Assembly (NCBI RefSeq): GCF_033115175.1
Contig: NC_084850.1
Span: forward strand, 20,677,218-20,741,217
Direction of reading: 5' to 3'
Length of the DNA stretch: 64,000 nt
DNA from: Lepus europaeus
Lineage: Eukaryota; Chordata; Mammalia; Lagomorpha; Leporidae
The position numbers and the translations under genes are program-made. Below are positions 22,601-29,159 of this stretch, in pieces; the stretch's first letter is position 1; every line of letters starts with the position of its first letter. Under the pieces are notes generated by a model. The model made no database searches, had not been told where the DNA came from, and worked only from the letters and a program-made list of their open reading frames with translations.

Positions 22601-24470
22601 ATTCTGACTTTCAAATAAAATAAATAAGTCTTTTTTAAAAAAGAATTATGTTGGCTCCAAATCTTCTCTGGTAGCTTAGCATATTGTGACTAACTTTTAC
22701 CTTATTGTAAGCTATCTGTAAATATTCATTTAAAACTATAAAATATAAGATACATAGAGGCCATTCCTTGTCCAAGACACCGGAGAAATTAATTTTAAAT
22801 TTTGGGTGTCATTATGTCTTCTTGCTAATGTTATTGCTAATAATGATCAACATTTATTTGTTGCTGATTGTGTGCCTGGCAGTAATGTATGAATTCTGAA
22901 TGTATCAATTAATTGCCCTTGAACCTCTATCTTGTAAGTGCTACTATTAGGCATCTCAATTTTCAGAGAAAAGCCAAGGCACAGAGAATGAACACCGTCA
23001 GGGAGATTGCAAAGTAAGTTAGTGCTGAACCCATGTCTTTGTACTTGGCTGCCTCTCATGGAAGAATGGTGATTGTTTAATACATCCTGTGCTGCTCCAG
23101 AAAAGATTGTCTATGTTTGATGTGCGGTTGTTGACACGTTTCCTCATCTGACTTTGCTAATATCAGTAGAGGAGAATCAATGTCTACAGCATGATAAACT
23201 TCTGTTCTGACACTAAGATTAATAGGGTGGCTATTTTTTTAATGTTTAAAATATAACTGAGATACAATAGGAACATTTTAGGGTATTACAACCTGAGAGC
23301 GTTTGCAAAATCCAACATTAGCAAAATTTAACAACAGTTTCCACTTCATTTCTCCCCATGGCTGTTTTAGATTTTGAGCCGTATCCAGGTGACAACGTAG
23401 AAGTTGTGTTTTCCGTCCAGCGAGAGACGCAGATAAGAAAGGTCCTTTCAGTGAGGCCTCGCAGACACAAGCATGTGCATGAGGTCAGTGGTTTCAGTGC
23501 TGCACTTGTCCTTTGTTTCTCTTTATCTTTCCTTCATTGCTAATTTCTGCCCATTGAGATTCTGTTATGTGGATTGTGAAACTAAGGCAAAATTCCTTAG
23601 TTTCCAGAAAGTAGCCTATTTCTTTAGTGAAAAGGCTGTACTTCTGAAGGGAAATAGTGAGAGAATGATGTGGACAGTCATGTAATTAAGATGCGAAGTA
23701 TGTCGTTTACTTGTTAGTTAACAAAATGTTCTAAAAACAAAAGTAGTAGTAAACAAATCCTGCCTTAGGGACTACTTGGGAACGTCTGAATGGAGTGAGT
23801 TGTGGTATTTGAGTTTTCTGGTAAGATCTAGGTATGATCTGGTGGCTAGGGGAGCCTGAAAATGTAAGGAAATTCAGTTGGAGTGATGGTGCAGATGAAA
23901 TAATGATCTTAGAATGTGATAGAGGAAGCAGGGAAAAATGATAGTCTGTTCTTTCCTCCACATCTCTTTCTCGTTCAATCCCTTTCACCTCTCAAGAGTA
24001 ACTTAGAGAGACTGTGGACCACTGTGAGTAATATTAACCACAGGCTTTCACAGCAGAGACTCTGGCCCCCTTCCCAGAGACTGATTTCATTTGTGTTTTT
24101 TGTAGTCTGAGCATGGGCATGCTTATAAAGCACCCCAGGGCTTTACCATGTATCAAACAAGTTGGGAGTCACTGGAAGGCATGGAGTGACCCGTAGGTGA
24201 GAGTTTGAGGAGCAGGTGCAGAACAGGCTGTTGGGTGTGATGCTTTTACATAATCATCTTCACCGTTGACCTCCACAGGTGCGCATTACTAGTGTACATG
24301 GAAGAAACGGGGTAATAGATGATGCCATCTTCTTCACCTTGGATTCTCTGATACTTCCTGATGGATACGTGCCTCAAATCCATGATGTCGTCAATGCTGT
24401 GGTAGTGGAGAGTGTTCATGCAGGCTATATTTGGAGAGCAGTCTCTATCACCCCTGTGGCAACAGAGTAA
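248..24470 (+). CDS. CT55: CT55 (cancer/testis antigen 55), 5 coding exons, 239 aa
   Basis: Join of 248-338, 2660-2841, 14089-14230, 23371-23483 and 24279-24470. Every intron is GT-AG and the split codons fit, giving 239 aa; human CT55 as I recall it is about 264 aa. Residues 1-17 ([17 protein letters not shown]) align without gaps to the start of CT55 and resemble MOV10L1. The C-terminal block [20 protein letters not shown] and the ending WRAVSITPV are close to CT55. Three diverged copies of one module of about 45-50 residues are visible (exon 2; exons 3-4; exon 5), each with a G-x-V/I-T/N-S start, a Y/F-F-S/T-x centre and a P-x-G-D-x-V-like end. CT55 is an X-linked, testis-biased gene paralogous to the N-terminus of the piRNA helicase MOV10L1; it has no helicase domain and its biochemical role is not established. 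MOV10L1 itself is excluded because the reading frame stops after this region. Intact splicing and frame argue against a pseudogene. Module 1 is unusually diverged. Confidence 0.85.
339..1024 (+). other. Intron 1, no feature seen
   Basis: Unique-looking intronic sequence after the CT55 exon 1 donor. Open frames here are short and resemble nothing known. The first insertion begins at about 1037. Confidence 0.6.
1037..1389 (-). repeat. CSINE (variant 2 head), antisense
   Basis: Lagomorph tRNA-derived SINE in reverse orientation. The head (GGCGCCGTGGCTTAA on the minus strand) lies near 1385. The body contains the CAAGTC/TTGGGCC block, and a (GA)n run at about 1070-1111 is the CT-rich tail region. 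It is flanked by the direct repeat atgacttcaaaa (1025-1036 and 1390-1401), so insertion is recent enough to keep its TSD. Confidence 0.9.
2055..2390 (-). repeat. CSINE, antisense
   Basis: The CSINE tail reads as AAAGATTTATTTATTCATTTG on the plus strand at the left end, and the head (CCAGCACTGTGG on the minus strand) lies at the right end. The direct repeat agccagtgct flanks it at 2043-2052 and 2391-2400. Confidence 0.9.
2660..2841 (+). CDS. CT55: CT55 exon 2 (first module)
   Basis: Acceptor CTCATTAG ends at 2659 and donor GTAAGAG starts at 2842. The 182 nt complete the split Gly/Asp codon and 60 further codons. The translation contains [10 protein letters not shown] and ends with [15 protein letters not shown], matching the VVEED motif of CT55/MOV10L1. 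The centre of the module lacks the usual YFS motif (IKYGTE instead). Confidence 0.85.
2842..4058 (+). other. Intron 2 sequence, no feature seen
   Basis: AT-rich intron. About 3700-3860 vaguely resembles antisense coding sequence of very old L1 elements but is too diverged to call. No other gene-like signal is seen. Confidence 0.5.
4061..5180 (-). pseudogene. Unidentified processed pseudogene, split by an LTR-like insert
   Basis: Read on the minus strand, a coding-like stretch starts at an ATG at 5086 and runs about 75 codons ([14 protein letters not shown]..., ending ...MKDLDM). It is interrupted at about 4860, then resumes beyond about 4375. A stop lies near 4140, AATAAA is at 4089-4084, and a run of A (plus-strand T-run 4059-4067) ends it. 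No introns plus a poly(A) tail indicate a retrotransposed mRNA. I could not recognise the parent gene. The downstream half contains several frame breaks. Confidence 0.55.
4375..4860 (+). mobile_element. Probable solo LTR inside the pseudogene
   Basis: It interrupts the processed pseudogene on both sides. It has a TATA-like TTTTAAAAG at about 4605, a long CT-rich stretch (4630-4760), AATAAA at about 4810 and an end resembling an LTR U5 (...GTGTTTTGTGACAGCTAACA). The exact left boundary and TSD are not clear, so the class is not assigned. A CT-rich unique insertion is the alternative. Confidence 0.45.
5220..5430 (-). repeat. Old L1 fragment, antisense
   Basis: Plus-strand text such as the GTTTTGTACTTTTCTCCTACTAG to TTCCTAAGTGTATTT region matches the usual antisense look of the ORF2 reverse-transcriptase region in ancient mammalian L1. 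Diverged; boundaries approximate. Confidence 0.5.
5601..5651 (+). repeat. Two-copy 26-bp tandem duplication
   Basis: The unit beginning tatttagatatcaagtgtga is repeated immediately with one difference (5601-5626, then 5627-5651). It sits in AT-rich intron 2 with no coding meaning seen. Confidence 0.8.
7111..8236 (+). pseudogene. L1-type ORF1 protein, frame-broken
   Basis: The basic N-terminus ([18 protein letters not shown] at 7111) runs into a TGA at 7162. A frame step brings in a coiled-coil segment from 7161 (heptad-like, Glu/Lys/Asn rich, to about 7560). A second 1-nt type break at about 7565-7580 shifts to the frame carrying the RRM-like [16 protein letters not shown] and C-terminal YPAKLSFV...[10 protein letters not shown]. 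This is the coiled coil, RRM and CTD layout of the L1 RNA-binding chaperone. No full protein can be made from this copy. Confidence 0.8.
8384..8717 (+). repeat. CSINE (variant 2 head) inside the L1 3' UTR
   Basis: The head GGCCGGCACCATGGCTCAAC and tail TCTGCCTGTC plus A-run are clear. The direct repeat aaatttggtctg flanks it at 8372-8383 and 8718-8729, giving the order L1 first, SINE second. Confidence 0.95.
9086..9110 (+). repeat. Perfect 10-bp hairpin in L1 3' UTR
   Basis: tttacttcgc at 9086-9095 is exactly complementary to gcgaagtaaa at 9101-9110, with a 5-nt loop. Its role, if any, in the L1 RNA is unknown. Confidence 0.85.
10861..11180 (-). repeat. CSINE, antisense
   Basis: The antisense tail (AAGATTTATTTATTTATTTG) is at the left and the head (GGGGCCGGCACTGTGC on the minus strand) at the right. 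The TSD is not clear. Confidence 0.9.
11181..14088 (+). other. Intron 2 sequence, no feature seen
   Basis: AT-rich, unique-looking or very old repeat sequence. Open frames in it show no splice-site support or family likeness. It ends at the CT55 exon 3 acceptor. Confidence 0.5.
14089..14230 (+). CDS. CT55: CT55 exon 3 (second module, first part)
   Basis: A polypyrimidine tract and CTTTCCAG precede 14089; donor GTACAAAT starts at 14231. The 142 nt enter in phase 0 and leave one base. The translation includes [20 protein letters not shown], which matches the CT55 module pattern (GCVTS..., IYFS). Confidence 0.8.
14358..14677 (-). repeat. CSINE, antisense
   Basis: The antisense tail AAAGATTTATTTATTTATTCG starts it and the minus-strand head GAGCCGGCACTGTGGC ends it at about 14677. 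It lies just downstream of CT55 exon 3. TSD is degraded. Confidence 0.9.
15087..15427 (+). repeat. CSINE, sense
   Basis: Head GGGGCCGGCACTGTGGC, Pol III box B-like GGTTCGAGACC, the CCCAAGTCCTTGGGC block, a CT run and an AAATAAATAAAT tail. Imperfect flanking repeat (gtgagcaac / gtaagcaac). Confidence 0.9.
15454..15770 (-). repeat. CSINE, antisense
   Basis: Lies 27 bp downstream of the previous CSINE in opposite orientation. Flanks catcttgcaatctt (15440-15453) and cattttacaatctt (15771-15784) form a TSD with two mismatches. Confidence 0.9.
15785..17256 (+). other. Intron 3 sequence, no feature seen
   Basis: AT-rich intron with a short (GT)n at about 15898-15912. No splice-supported open frame is seen. 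Confidence 0.5.
17269..17941 (-). repeat. CSINE, antisense, interrupted by a second CSINE
   Basis: The outer element is 17269-17515 plus about 17855-17941, flanked by gctgacctattt (17257-17268 and 17942-17953). It is split by the sense CSINE listed next. The two halves join correctly at the GGAGC(AGCC) position of the consensus. Confidence 0.9.
17516..17845 (+). repeat. CSINE, sense, nested in the antisense CSINE
   Basis: Head CGGGGACTGGCACTGTGGAG and tail AAATAAGTAAATCTTAAAAA. The flanking repeat agaagtggagc / agaagtagagc comes from the host SINE, so this is the younger insertion. Confidence 0.9.
17994..18163 (-). repeat. Truncated CSINE tail with (GA)n, antisense
   Basis: Only the 3' portion of a CSINE is present: antisense tail, an expanded GGGA/GA run (about 18040-18117), and the GTCTTCCATCCACTGGTTCAC block. 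It is 5'-truncated at about 18163. Confidence 0.85.
19005..19060 (+). repeat. CSINE 3' tail fragment, sense
   Basis: CTCTGTGTATCTCTGACC then AATAAATAAATCTTTAAAAA matches the last part of a CSINE only. Severely truncated. Confidence 0.7.
19085..19185 (+). repeat. Old L1 3' end
   Basis: Text like TTACACTTTGTATACATATA, CACACTGTACCTCACAAAAC and a terminal A-run matches the 3' ends of ancient mammalian L1. Short and diverged. Confidence 0.5.
19190..20306 (+). other. Intron 3 sequence, no feature seen
   Basis: AT-rich intron. Short open frames at about 19231-19440 and 19882-20067 have no splice support and no likeness I recognise. Probably old repeat debris. Confidence 0.4.
20323..20636 (+). repeat. 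CSINE, sense
   Basis: Head AGGGGCCAGTGCCATAGTGC and tail AAATAAATAAAATCTTTAAA. The direct repeat agaatttgggactttc flanks it exactly at 20307-20322 and 20637-20652. Confidence 0.95.
20868..21172 (-). repeat. Degenerate CSINE, antisense
   Basis: GAAAGGCAGAGAGGCACATG starts it, and the AAGCCAGGAGCC and CAAGTACTTG motifs are still visible, with large divergence. An older subfamily; TSD not visible. Confidence 0.75.
21264..21590 (+). repeat. CSINE, sense
   Basis: Head GGGCCAGCGCTGTGGCATAG. Its AATAAATTAATAAATTTT tail runs into a short (TA)n. An AT-rich flanking repeat (gcatatataa-like) is likely. Confidence 0.9.
21591..22296 (+). other. Intron 3 sequence, no feature seen
   Basis: AT-rich intron between two CSINEs. 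No splice-supported frame or repeat that I can name. Confidence 0.5.
22311..22640 (+). repeat. CSINE, sense
   Basis: Head GCCGACGCTGTGGCATAGTG with a (CT)n run and AT tail. It is flanked by aagaactatgttgg (22297-22310) and aagaattatgttgg (22641-22654), one mismatch. Confidence 0.95.
22655..23370 (+). other. Intron 3 end, no feature seen
   Basis: AT-rich sequence ending in the acceptor of CT55 exon 4. No gene or young repeat is seen. Confidence 0.5.
23371..23483 (+). CDS. CT55: CT55 exon 4 (second module, end)
   Basis: Acceptor GCTGTTTTAG ends at 23370 and donor GTCAGTGG starts at 23484. The 38 codons encode [20 protein letters not shown]..., matching the F-x-P-Y-x-G-D motif of CT55 and MOV10L1, then a basic stretch [10 protein letters not shown]. 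Confidence 0.85.
23484..24278 (+). other. Intron 4, no feature seen
   Basis: The shortest CT55 intron (795 bp), with clean GT-AG ends. It is free of recognisable young repeats. Confidence 0.7.
24279..24470 (+). CDS. CT55: CT55 exon 5 (third module and stop)
   Basis: Acceptor CCTCCACAG ends at 24278; TAA stop at 24468-24470. It encodes 63 aa and is the best conserved part of the gene ([33 protein letters not shown]). The protein stops three residues after SITPV, whereas the human protein as recalled continues for about 25 residues. Confidence 0.9.
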   Translation: MRITSVHGRNGVIDDAIFFTLDSLILPDGYVPQIHDVVNAVVVESVHAGYIWRAVSITPVATE

Positions 24471-24560
24471 AAGCACAACCTGTTTATTCTCTGTGCATCC
24501 TTTCTTCCATGGGCAGTACAGGTTCCAGAGCAAATGTGTTTTGAAAAAAAAATTAATAAA
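24471..24560 (+). terminator. CT55: CT55 3' UTR with poly(A) signal
   Basis: AATAAA at 24555-24560 lies 85 nt after the stop, preceded by an A-run. It is the nearest canonical cleavage signal, so a short 3' UTR is likely. Use of a more distal site is possible. Confidence 0.55.
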
Positions 24561-25809
24561 TCTCAGTAATTATTTCTCAGACAGGTATCCAAATCCTCAG
24601 TGTGTTGGCTAAAAGAATTCTTTGTTCTCAAGAATGTTCATCGTTTTTCATGATTAATTAAAGGCATTTCCCTACTACTCCTGTCTAATGACTTTCACTG
24701 TATCAGAGGCATTTGCATTTCAATTAATTTACTTGGTGTTTTTCTTTCCTTGACCCCTATTTTATACATACGTTGACAGATTTTACTATTCTCAGTTTGC
24801 TCTGTGGTTCAGTGTGCGCTCCCAGCTACCCAGTGGTGAGTCCCGCACATCAGGTGCTGAGCTGGAGTCTTTACCTCTAGACTCATATACTCCCTCATTG
24901 GTTTACCCCACAAGGAGTTATTGTTTCCTGCGTGACAGCTGCAGAGGTTCCAGTCTTGAGTACAAGGCCACAATGCTGGCCCTCATGAACAGCCTTCTGT
25001 GAAGGACTCTTGATTTCCTGTATCAGGTTGCAGTAGCTCCTGGGATACAAAGAGGGCAAGTGGGAGCAGTGGCAGCATACGTCCCTGTGGAAGTCATCAT
25101 TCCAAGCAGCCTCATGGCTGGGATGCCTGCAGAGAAGGCCACAGTCAGACAGGAGGAGTGCGTGGACAGTGGATTCTACCTACCCCTACCTGCTGAGTTC
25201 TCCAATTTGCCTGATGTGGAAGGGGCTTCTCTGAGAGCAGGAAGCAGATTGTGCCAAGTGCAGTCAAGTGGGACTCAGTCACAGCCACTGTACCACTAGC
25301 ATCTTCCCTGCACTGGGTGAGTCACTTCAGCACCTGGGCTGCAGTAGGTTAGGGGAAAATCAATTTCCTTTTTGCACTTGGCAAGGCCAGCATCCTTGTT
25401 CTTACAGGGCAGGCAAACCACAGTGCACAATGAACATATTGCCTCCAGGGTATGGCAGCTCCAAGGCTTTGATCATAATTTGGAAGACAGGATCCTGGAT
25501 CATCTCACTCACACTGACATCTCAGTGACAGAAAAACCCTGGGAGTTGGAAGTAGCAGTTTTTGATAGCAATGTATTATTTGCAGGTGGAGAGGAAAGGG
25601 CAGGAAGGGAGTTGCCTACCAGAGATTCTGGATCTGCAGTGTTCTGAGCTGTAGTGTTCCCCTAGGCATGCAGTGCAGGTTGGTGCATTTGTTAACACAG
25701 GGAAGGACTCACACCCCGAGAAAGAAAAAAAGACACTGATCCAGAGCAGGACTTGCAAACTACATCTCGGGTATAGCCTGGCCTGCTGCCTGGATCCAGT
25801 CTTACCTGC
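24561..25809 (+). other. Downstream of CT55, unassigned
   Basis: About 1.2 kb of moderately GC-rich sequence from 24790 with several open frames. None matches a family I recognise, and no splice signals link them to CT55. It may be old repeat or unique intergenic DNA. Confidence 0.4.
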
Positions 25810-25824
25810 CACCTATTTGATTAT

Positions 25825-25915
25825 AAACATGCAGTTCACCATTTAGAGTGTACAGTTTATTGATTTTTAGTACATTCAGAGCCCCGTGTATCCAATATGA
25901 TTTTAGACAGTTTTA
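25825..25915 (-). repeat. Ancient L1 fragment, antisense
   Basis: CAGTTCACCATTTAGAGTGT followed by TTTTTAGTACATTCAGAG is the usual antisense form of an ancient L1 3' region. Confidence 0.5.
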
Positions 25916-26004
25916 ATGCCCATATAAAACAATGGAATATAAATACTATTTTATATCTCATCATTTTGATAGAGTCTGAAGTATTTGCTCCTTTTCTTGC
26001 ATTT

Positions 26005-27082
26005 TATTTTTTATTAAACTTTTATTTAATGAATATAAATTTCCAAAGTACAGCTTATGGGTTACAATGGCTCCCCCCTCCCAAAACTTCCCTCCCACCC
26101 ACAACCCTCCCCTTTCCCGCTCCCTCTCCCCTTCCAATCACATCATGATTCATTTTCAATTCTCTTTATATACAGAAGATCAGTTTAGTATATATTAGGT
26201 AACGATTTCAACAGTTTGCCCCCATATAGCAACACAAAGTGAAAAAAAATGCTGTTGGAGTACTAGTTACAGCATTAAATAAGAGTGTACAGCACATTAA
26301 AGACAGAGATCCTACATAATATTTTTTTAAAAAAATTAATTTTCTATGCCATTTCCAATTTAACACCAGGTTTTTTTTTCATTTTCAATTATCTTTATAT
26401 ACAGAAGATCGATTCAGTATATAATTAGTAAAGATCTCATCAGTTTGTACCCACGCAGAAACACAAAATGTAAAAATACTGTTTCAGTACTAGTTATAGC
26501 ATCACTGCACATTAGACAACACATTAAGGACAGATCCCACATGGGATGTAAGTACACAGTGACTTCTGTTGCTGACTTAACAATTTGACACTCCTGTTCA
26601 TGGCGTCAGTAATCTCCCTAGGCTCTATCATGAGTTGTCATGGCTATGGAAGCCTTTAGAGTTCGCTGACTTTGATCTTCTTCCGATAGGGTCATAGTCA
26701 AAACAGCTCTGTAAGTGGTTGTGAAGCTCTGTAAACACTGACACTGTACTCTGCTGGTCACACATGTGGCATCAGCTTCCACTTGTGATCTGAATATCAC
26801 ATCTACGTTCCGCCTCACGCAAGCTACTGAAGTTAAATGCATAACCAAGTGCAGTCTGTCTTGACTAAGACTCCACTGTTCTAAATCACACTGTCACCTT
26901 CTGTCTTTGGAACCAGATGTTGGGCTCAGTGTATCCCATGCCATGGTGACTAGCACCCCTAGCCTCTTCATCCAAATTGCACAGTGACTGCTCTTGCAGA
27001 ATGTTCCATACATCTAGTTGCATTTTTCTCCTTGATGCAGTTAATTCTTTCCTAGAACATCATCTCTGTTGATTAAAACCTC
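26005..27082 (-). mobile_element. L1 3' end (3' UTR), antisense, with internal duplication
   Basis: It is the reverse complement of the same 3' UTR type seen at about 10150-10590. It starts with TTTATTAAACTTTTATTTAAT, then the polypyrimidine block at 26070-26135 and CTTTATATACAGAAGATC. About 180 bp (from about 26150) is repeated from about 26382 in diverged form. The element is 5'-truncated, and the ERV at 27083 interrupts or abuts its inner end. Confidence 0.75.
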
Positions 27083-27569
27083 TGTGGGGCATGAGTGCGG
27101 CCAGGCCAGGCCAGGCCAGGCCCGGCCCGGCCCGGGGGCTCCGCATGCGCAGCTGCTCCAGGGTGCCCCCGCCCGAGCTGCGCGGAAAGAGCCACGCGGA
27201 GCCAAGTAAGATGGCGCCCAGAGGAAGTAAGATGGGCAGAATCCAAAGTTGTTTACCACTAAAGCTAATTGGCTGTGCAACATCAGTAACTAGTAACAAG
27301 TGTATAGACATAGGGCTAGTCCTATAGAAATCCCCCCATAAGGTGATTTTTTAAGTGATTGGTTGGTCCTTAGCCCTGCCCCAATGACTTTGCAGTTTTG
27401 TGTTATAAAAGGTACTATTATGCAAAAGGTGACTGAGTCCTTGCTAGACTTGGCTCCCCGCTGCGTCTGATTGTCTCCGGGACCAGGAGGCTGGGGAACA
27501 GGCAAGAGGTGCGCACTTACCTTTCCTCGGACCCAGTCCCTCCTTGTACGGGTGGACTAAGACCCAACA
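27083..27569 (+). repeat. ERV 5' LTR
   Basis: Begins TGTGGGGCATG and ends GACCCAACA. It carries a CCAGG/CCCGG tandem block (27100-27136) with one CCCGG unit more than the 3' LTR. A YY1-type AAGATGGCGCC lies at about 27208, with a second AAGATGGGC nearby, and a TATA box TTATAAAAGG at about 27404. Confidence 0.95.
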
Positions 27570-27571
27570 TC

Positions 27572-27589
27572 TGGCGCCCAACGTGGGGC
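27572..27589 (+). other. ERV primer-binding site (tRNA-Lys type)
   Basis: TGGCGCCCAACGTGGGGC, complementary to the 3' end of lysine tRNA. It lies two bases after the 5' LTR, as expected. Confidence 0.95.
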
Positions 27590-29150
27590 ATGAACAGTTG
27601 CTTTTCGGCCGAGGCTAAGCGGTCTCTCAGGGTAAGTGAAAACCTTAGTATGGTTTATGCAGTTTCGTCCCAAAAGGACCTGGCCTTAAAGGCCTTACAC
27701 TATATGTTAAAAAGTGTCTGGGTAGCTGTCATAACCTTGGCCCTTTGGATTCAGATGGCCAATCTCTTTTCTTGGAACACTTGGTTATGGGTAGAAAAAC
27801 TCACCCTTAAGAGGGAGAGACACTTTGATACCGCGCTTAAAGCATCCTTCCACCCAGACGCTATAACCCTAGCTTCGGAGGGCGAGAGGGAGAAAGAGGA
27901 AGTGCAAGACTTGGGAGAGCCTAAAGCCTCAGAGGAAGATGGCTGGGAGAGAAAATGGGTTAAGTTTGATCAGGAATGCAGAGAGCCTGTGGAGGCAGGA
28001 ACTGTTGAGGTAAAAACAAAAGTAAAAATCGTCCCGCCTAGCCCATCCACCCTAGAAGGGCTGGGACCACCCCCATACCTCCCCGGGGCAGAGGCGGCCT
28101 CCCCCTATGTAGAGCCACGGAGGGAGCTTTGTGATCTGGGCACTTATGATTGCCCAGGAGGGGAGAGGAGAAATGAGGCGACCTTTGTGGAAGCTTATCC
28201 GGTGGACATAAAGCAGCATAGGAAAGTGAACTCTGGGCCAGGGAACCTGCTGCCTCAGGCCTACCCTGTTAATTTAGCTCCAGGCGGTAACAGAGCTCTG
28301 GAGTGGTATCTCTGGGAAGGGAAGGACTTAAAGGAGCTTCGCAAGGCAGTGGTGGAAGACGGGCCAAATTCCCCCTGGGCCCAAACCCTGCTGCAAGACA
28401 TAGCTTATCACCCATGTGTCCCCGAGGGCTAGTTGGACGTGGCCAAGGCAGTCCTCACACAGTTTCCAGTTCATAAAGTGGTGCGCCTTCTTTAAGGAGG
28501 AGTGCCGGGTGAGTGCCGAAGCTAATGGAGCAGCCCAGCCAGCTATCCCTATTACATATGCTATGCTGGCTGGGATGGGGGAAGGGTTCTCTACGGGGAT
28601 CCAGCAAGCTGTGCTACCTGCTCCATACCATGAACAAGTGAGGCAGGCAGGACTTAATGCTTGGTACAAGCTGGATGAGGGGCCCACAGAATCTCCCATC
28701 GCGGGGGTGCAACAAAAGCCAGGAGAGTCATTGCCAGATTTTGTAGCTAGGGTCGAACACAGTCTCCGTTGTAAGTTACTGGCTGGGGACCTTCGGGACC
28801 AGTTTGTTAAAATGCTTGTTTGGGAAGAAATGAATGCTAATCATCTGAAGGCCTGCGCTGGCCTGAGGGAGGCTCATAAATCCCCAGAGGCAGTTAAAAC
28901 TAAGGTGGAACTTTCAGGTGTGGCGGCAACCCCTAAAAGCCCAGCACTGCCTCAAAGCACTGCGCCTCCAATTCCGCCCATGTGGCCACCCCTTTATGGT
29001 TATTCACCTCCCTTAAATCGCCCGCCGCCATCTTGTAAACAGCGTGCCTACCCAACCCCACAGCCAGTCCTGCTAGGCCCCGACGTGCACAGTCTTCCCT
29101 GTAGATGGGGGACCATGGCCTTTCTCTGCACTCTCTTCCAGTCAGTGTAG
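27590..29150 (+). pseudogene. ERV gag remnant
   Basis: A leading open stretch begins at the ATG at 27590 and is closed by an in-frame TAG at 28430-28432. A frame shift follows at about 28459, after which the capsid-like part is open to 29150. The capsid major homology pattern (Q-x3-E-x4-F-x2-R, seen as QQKPGESLPDFVAR) lies at about 28708-28755. A PPPY-like late motif lies upstream (PPPYLPG, about 28069). Proline-rich sequence follows the capsid, but no Cys/His zinc knuckles are seen, so nucleocapsid is missing. Confidence 0.8.
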
Positions 29151-29159
29151 CCTGTTGCA

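Noticed and set aside
248-24470. MOV10L1 itself rather than CT55
   Set aside because: The frame ends directly after the SITPV region, with a stop and a poly(A) signal; no helicase exons are seen in the remaining 39 kb on this strand. The motif details are closer to CT55.
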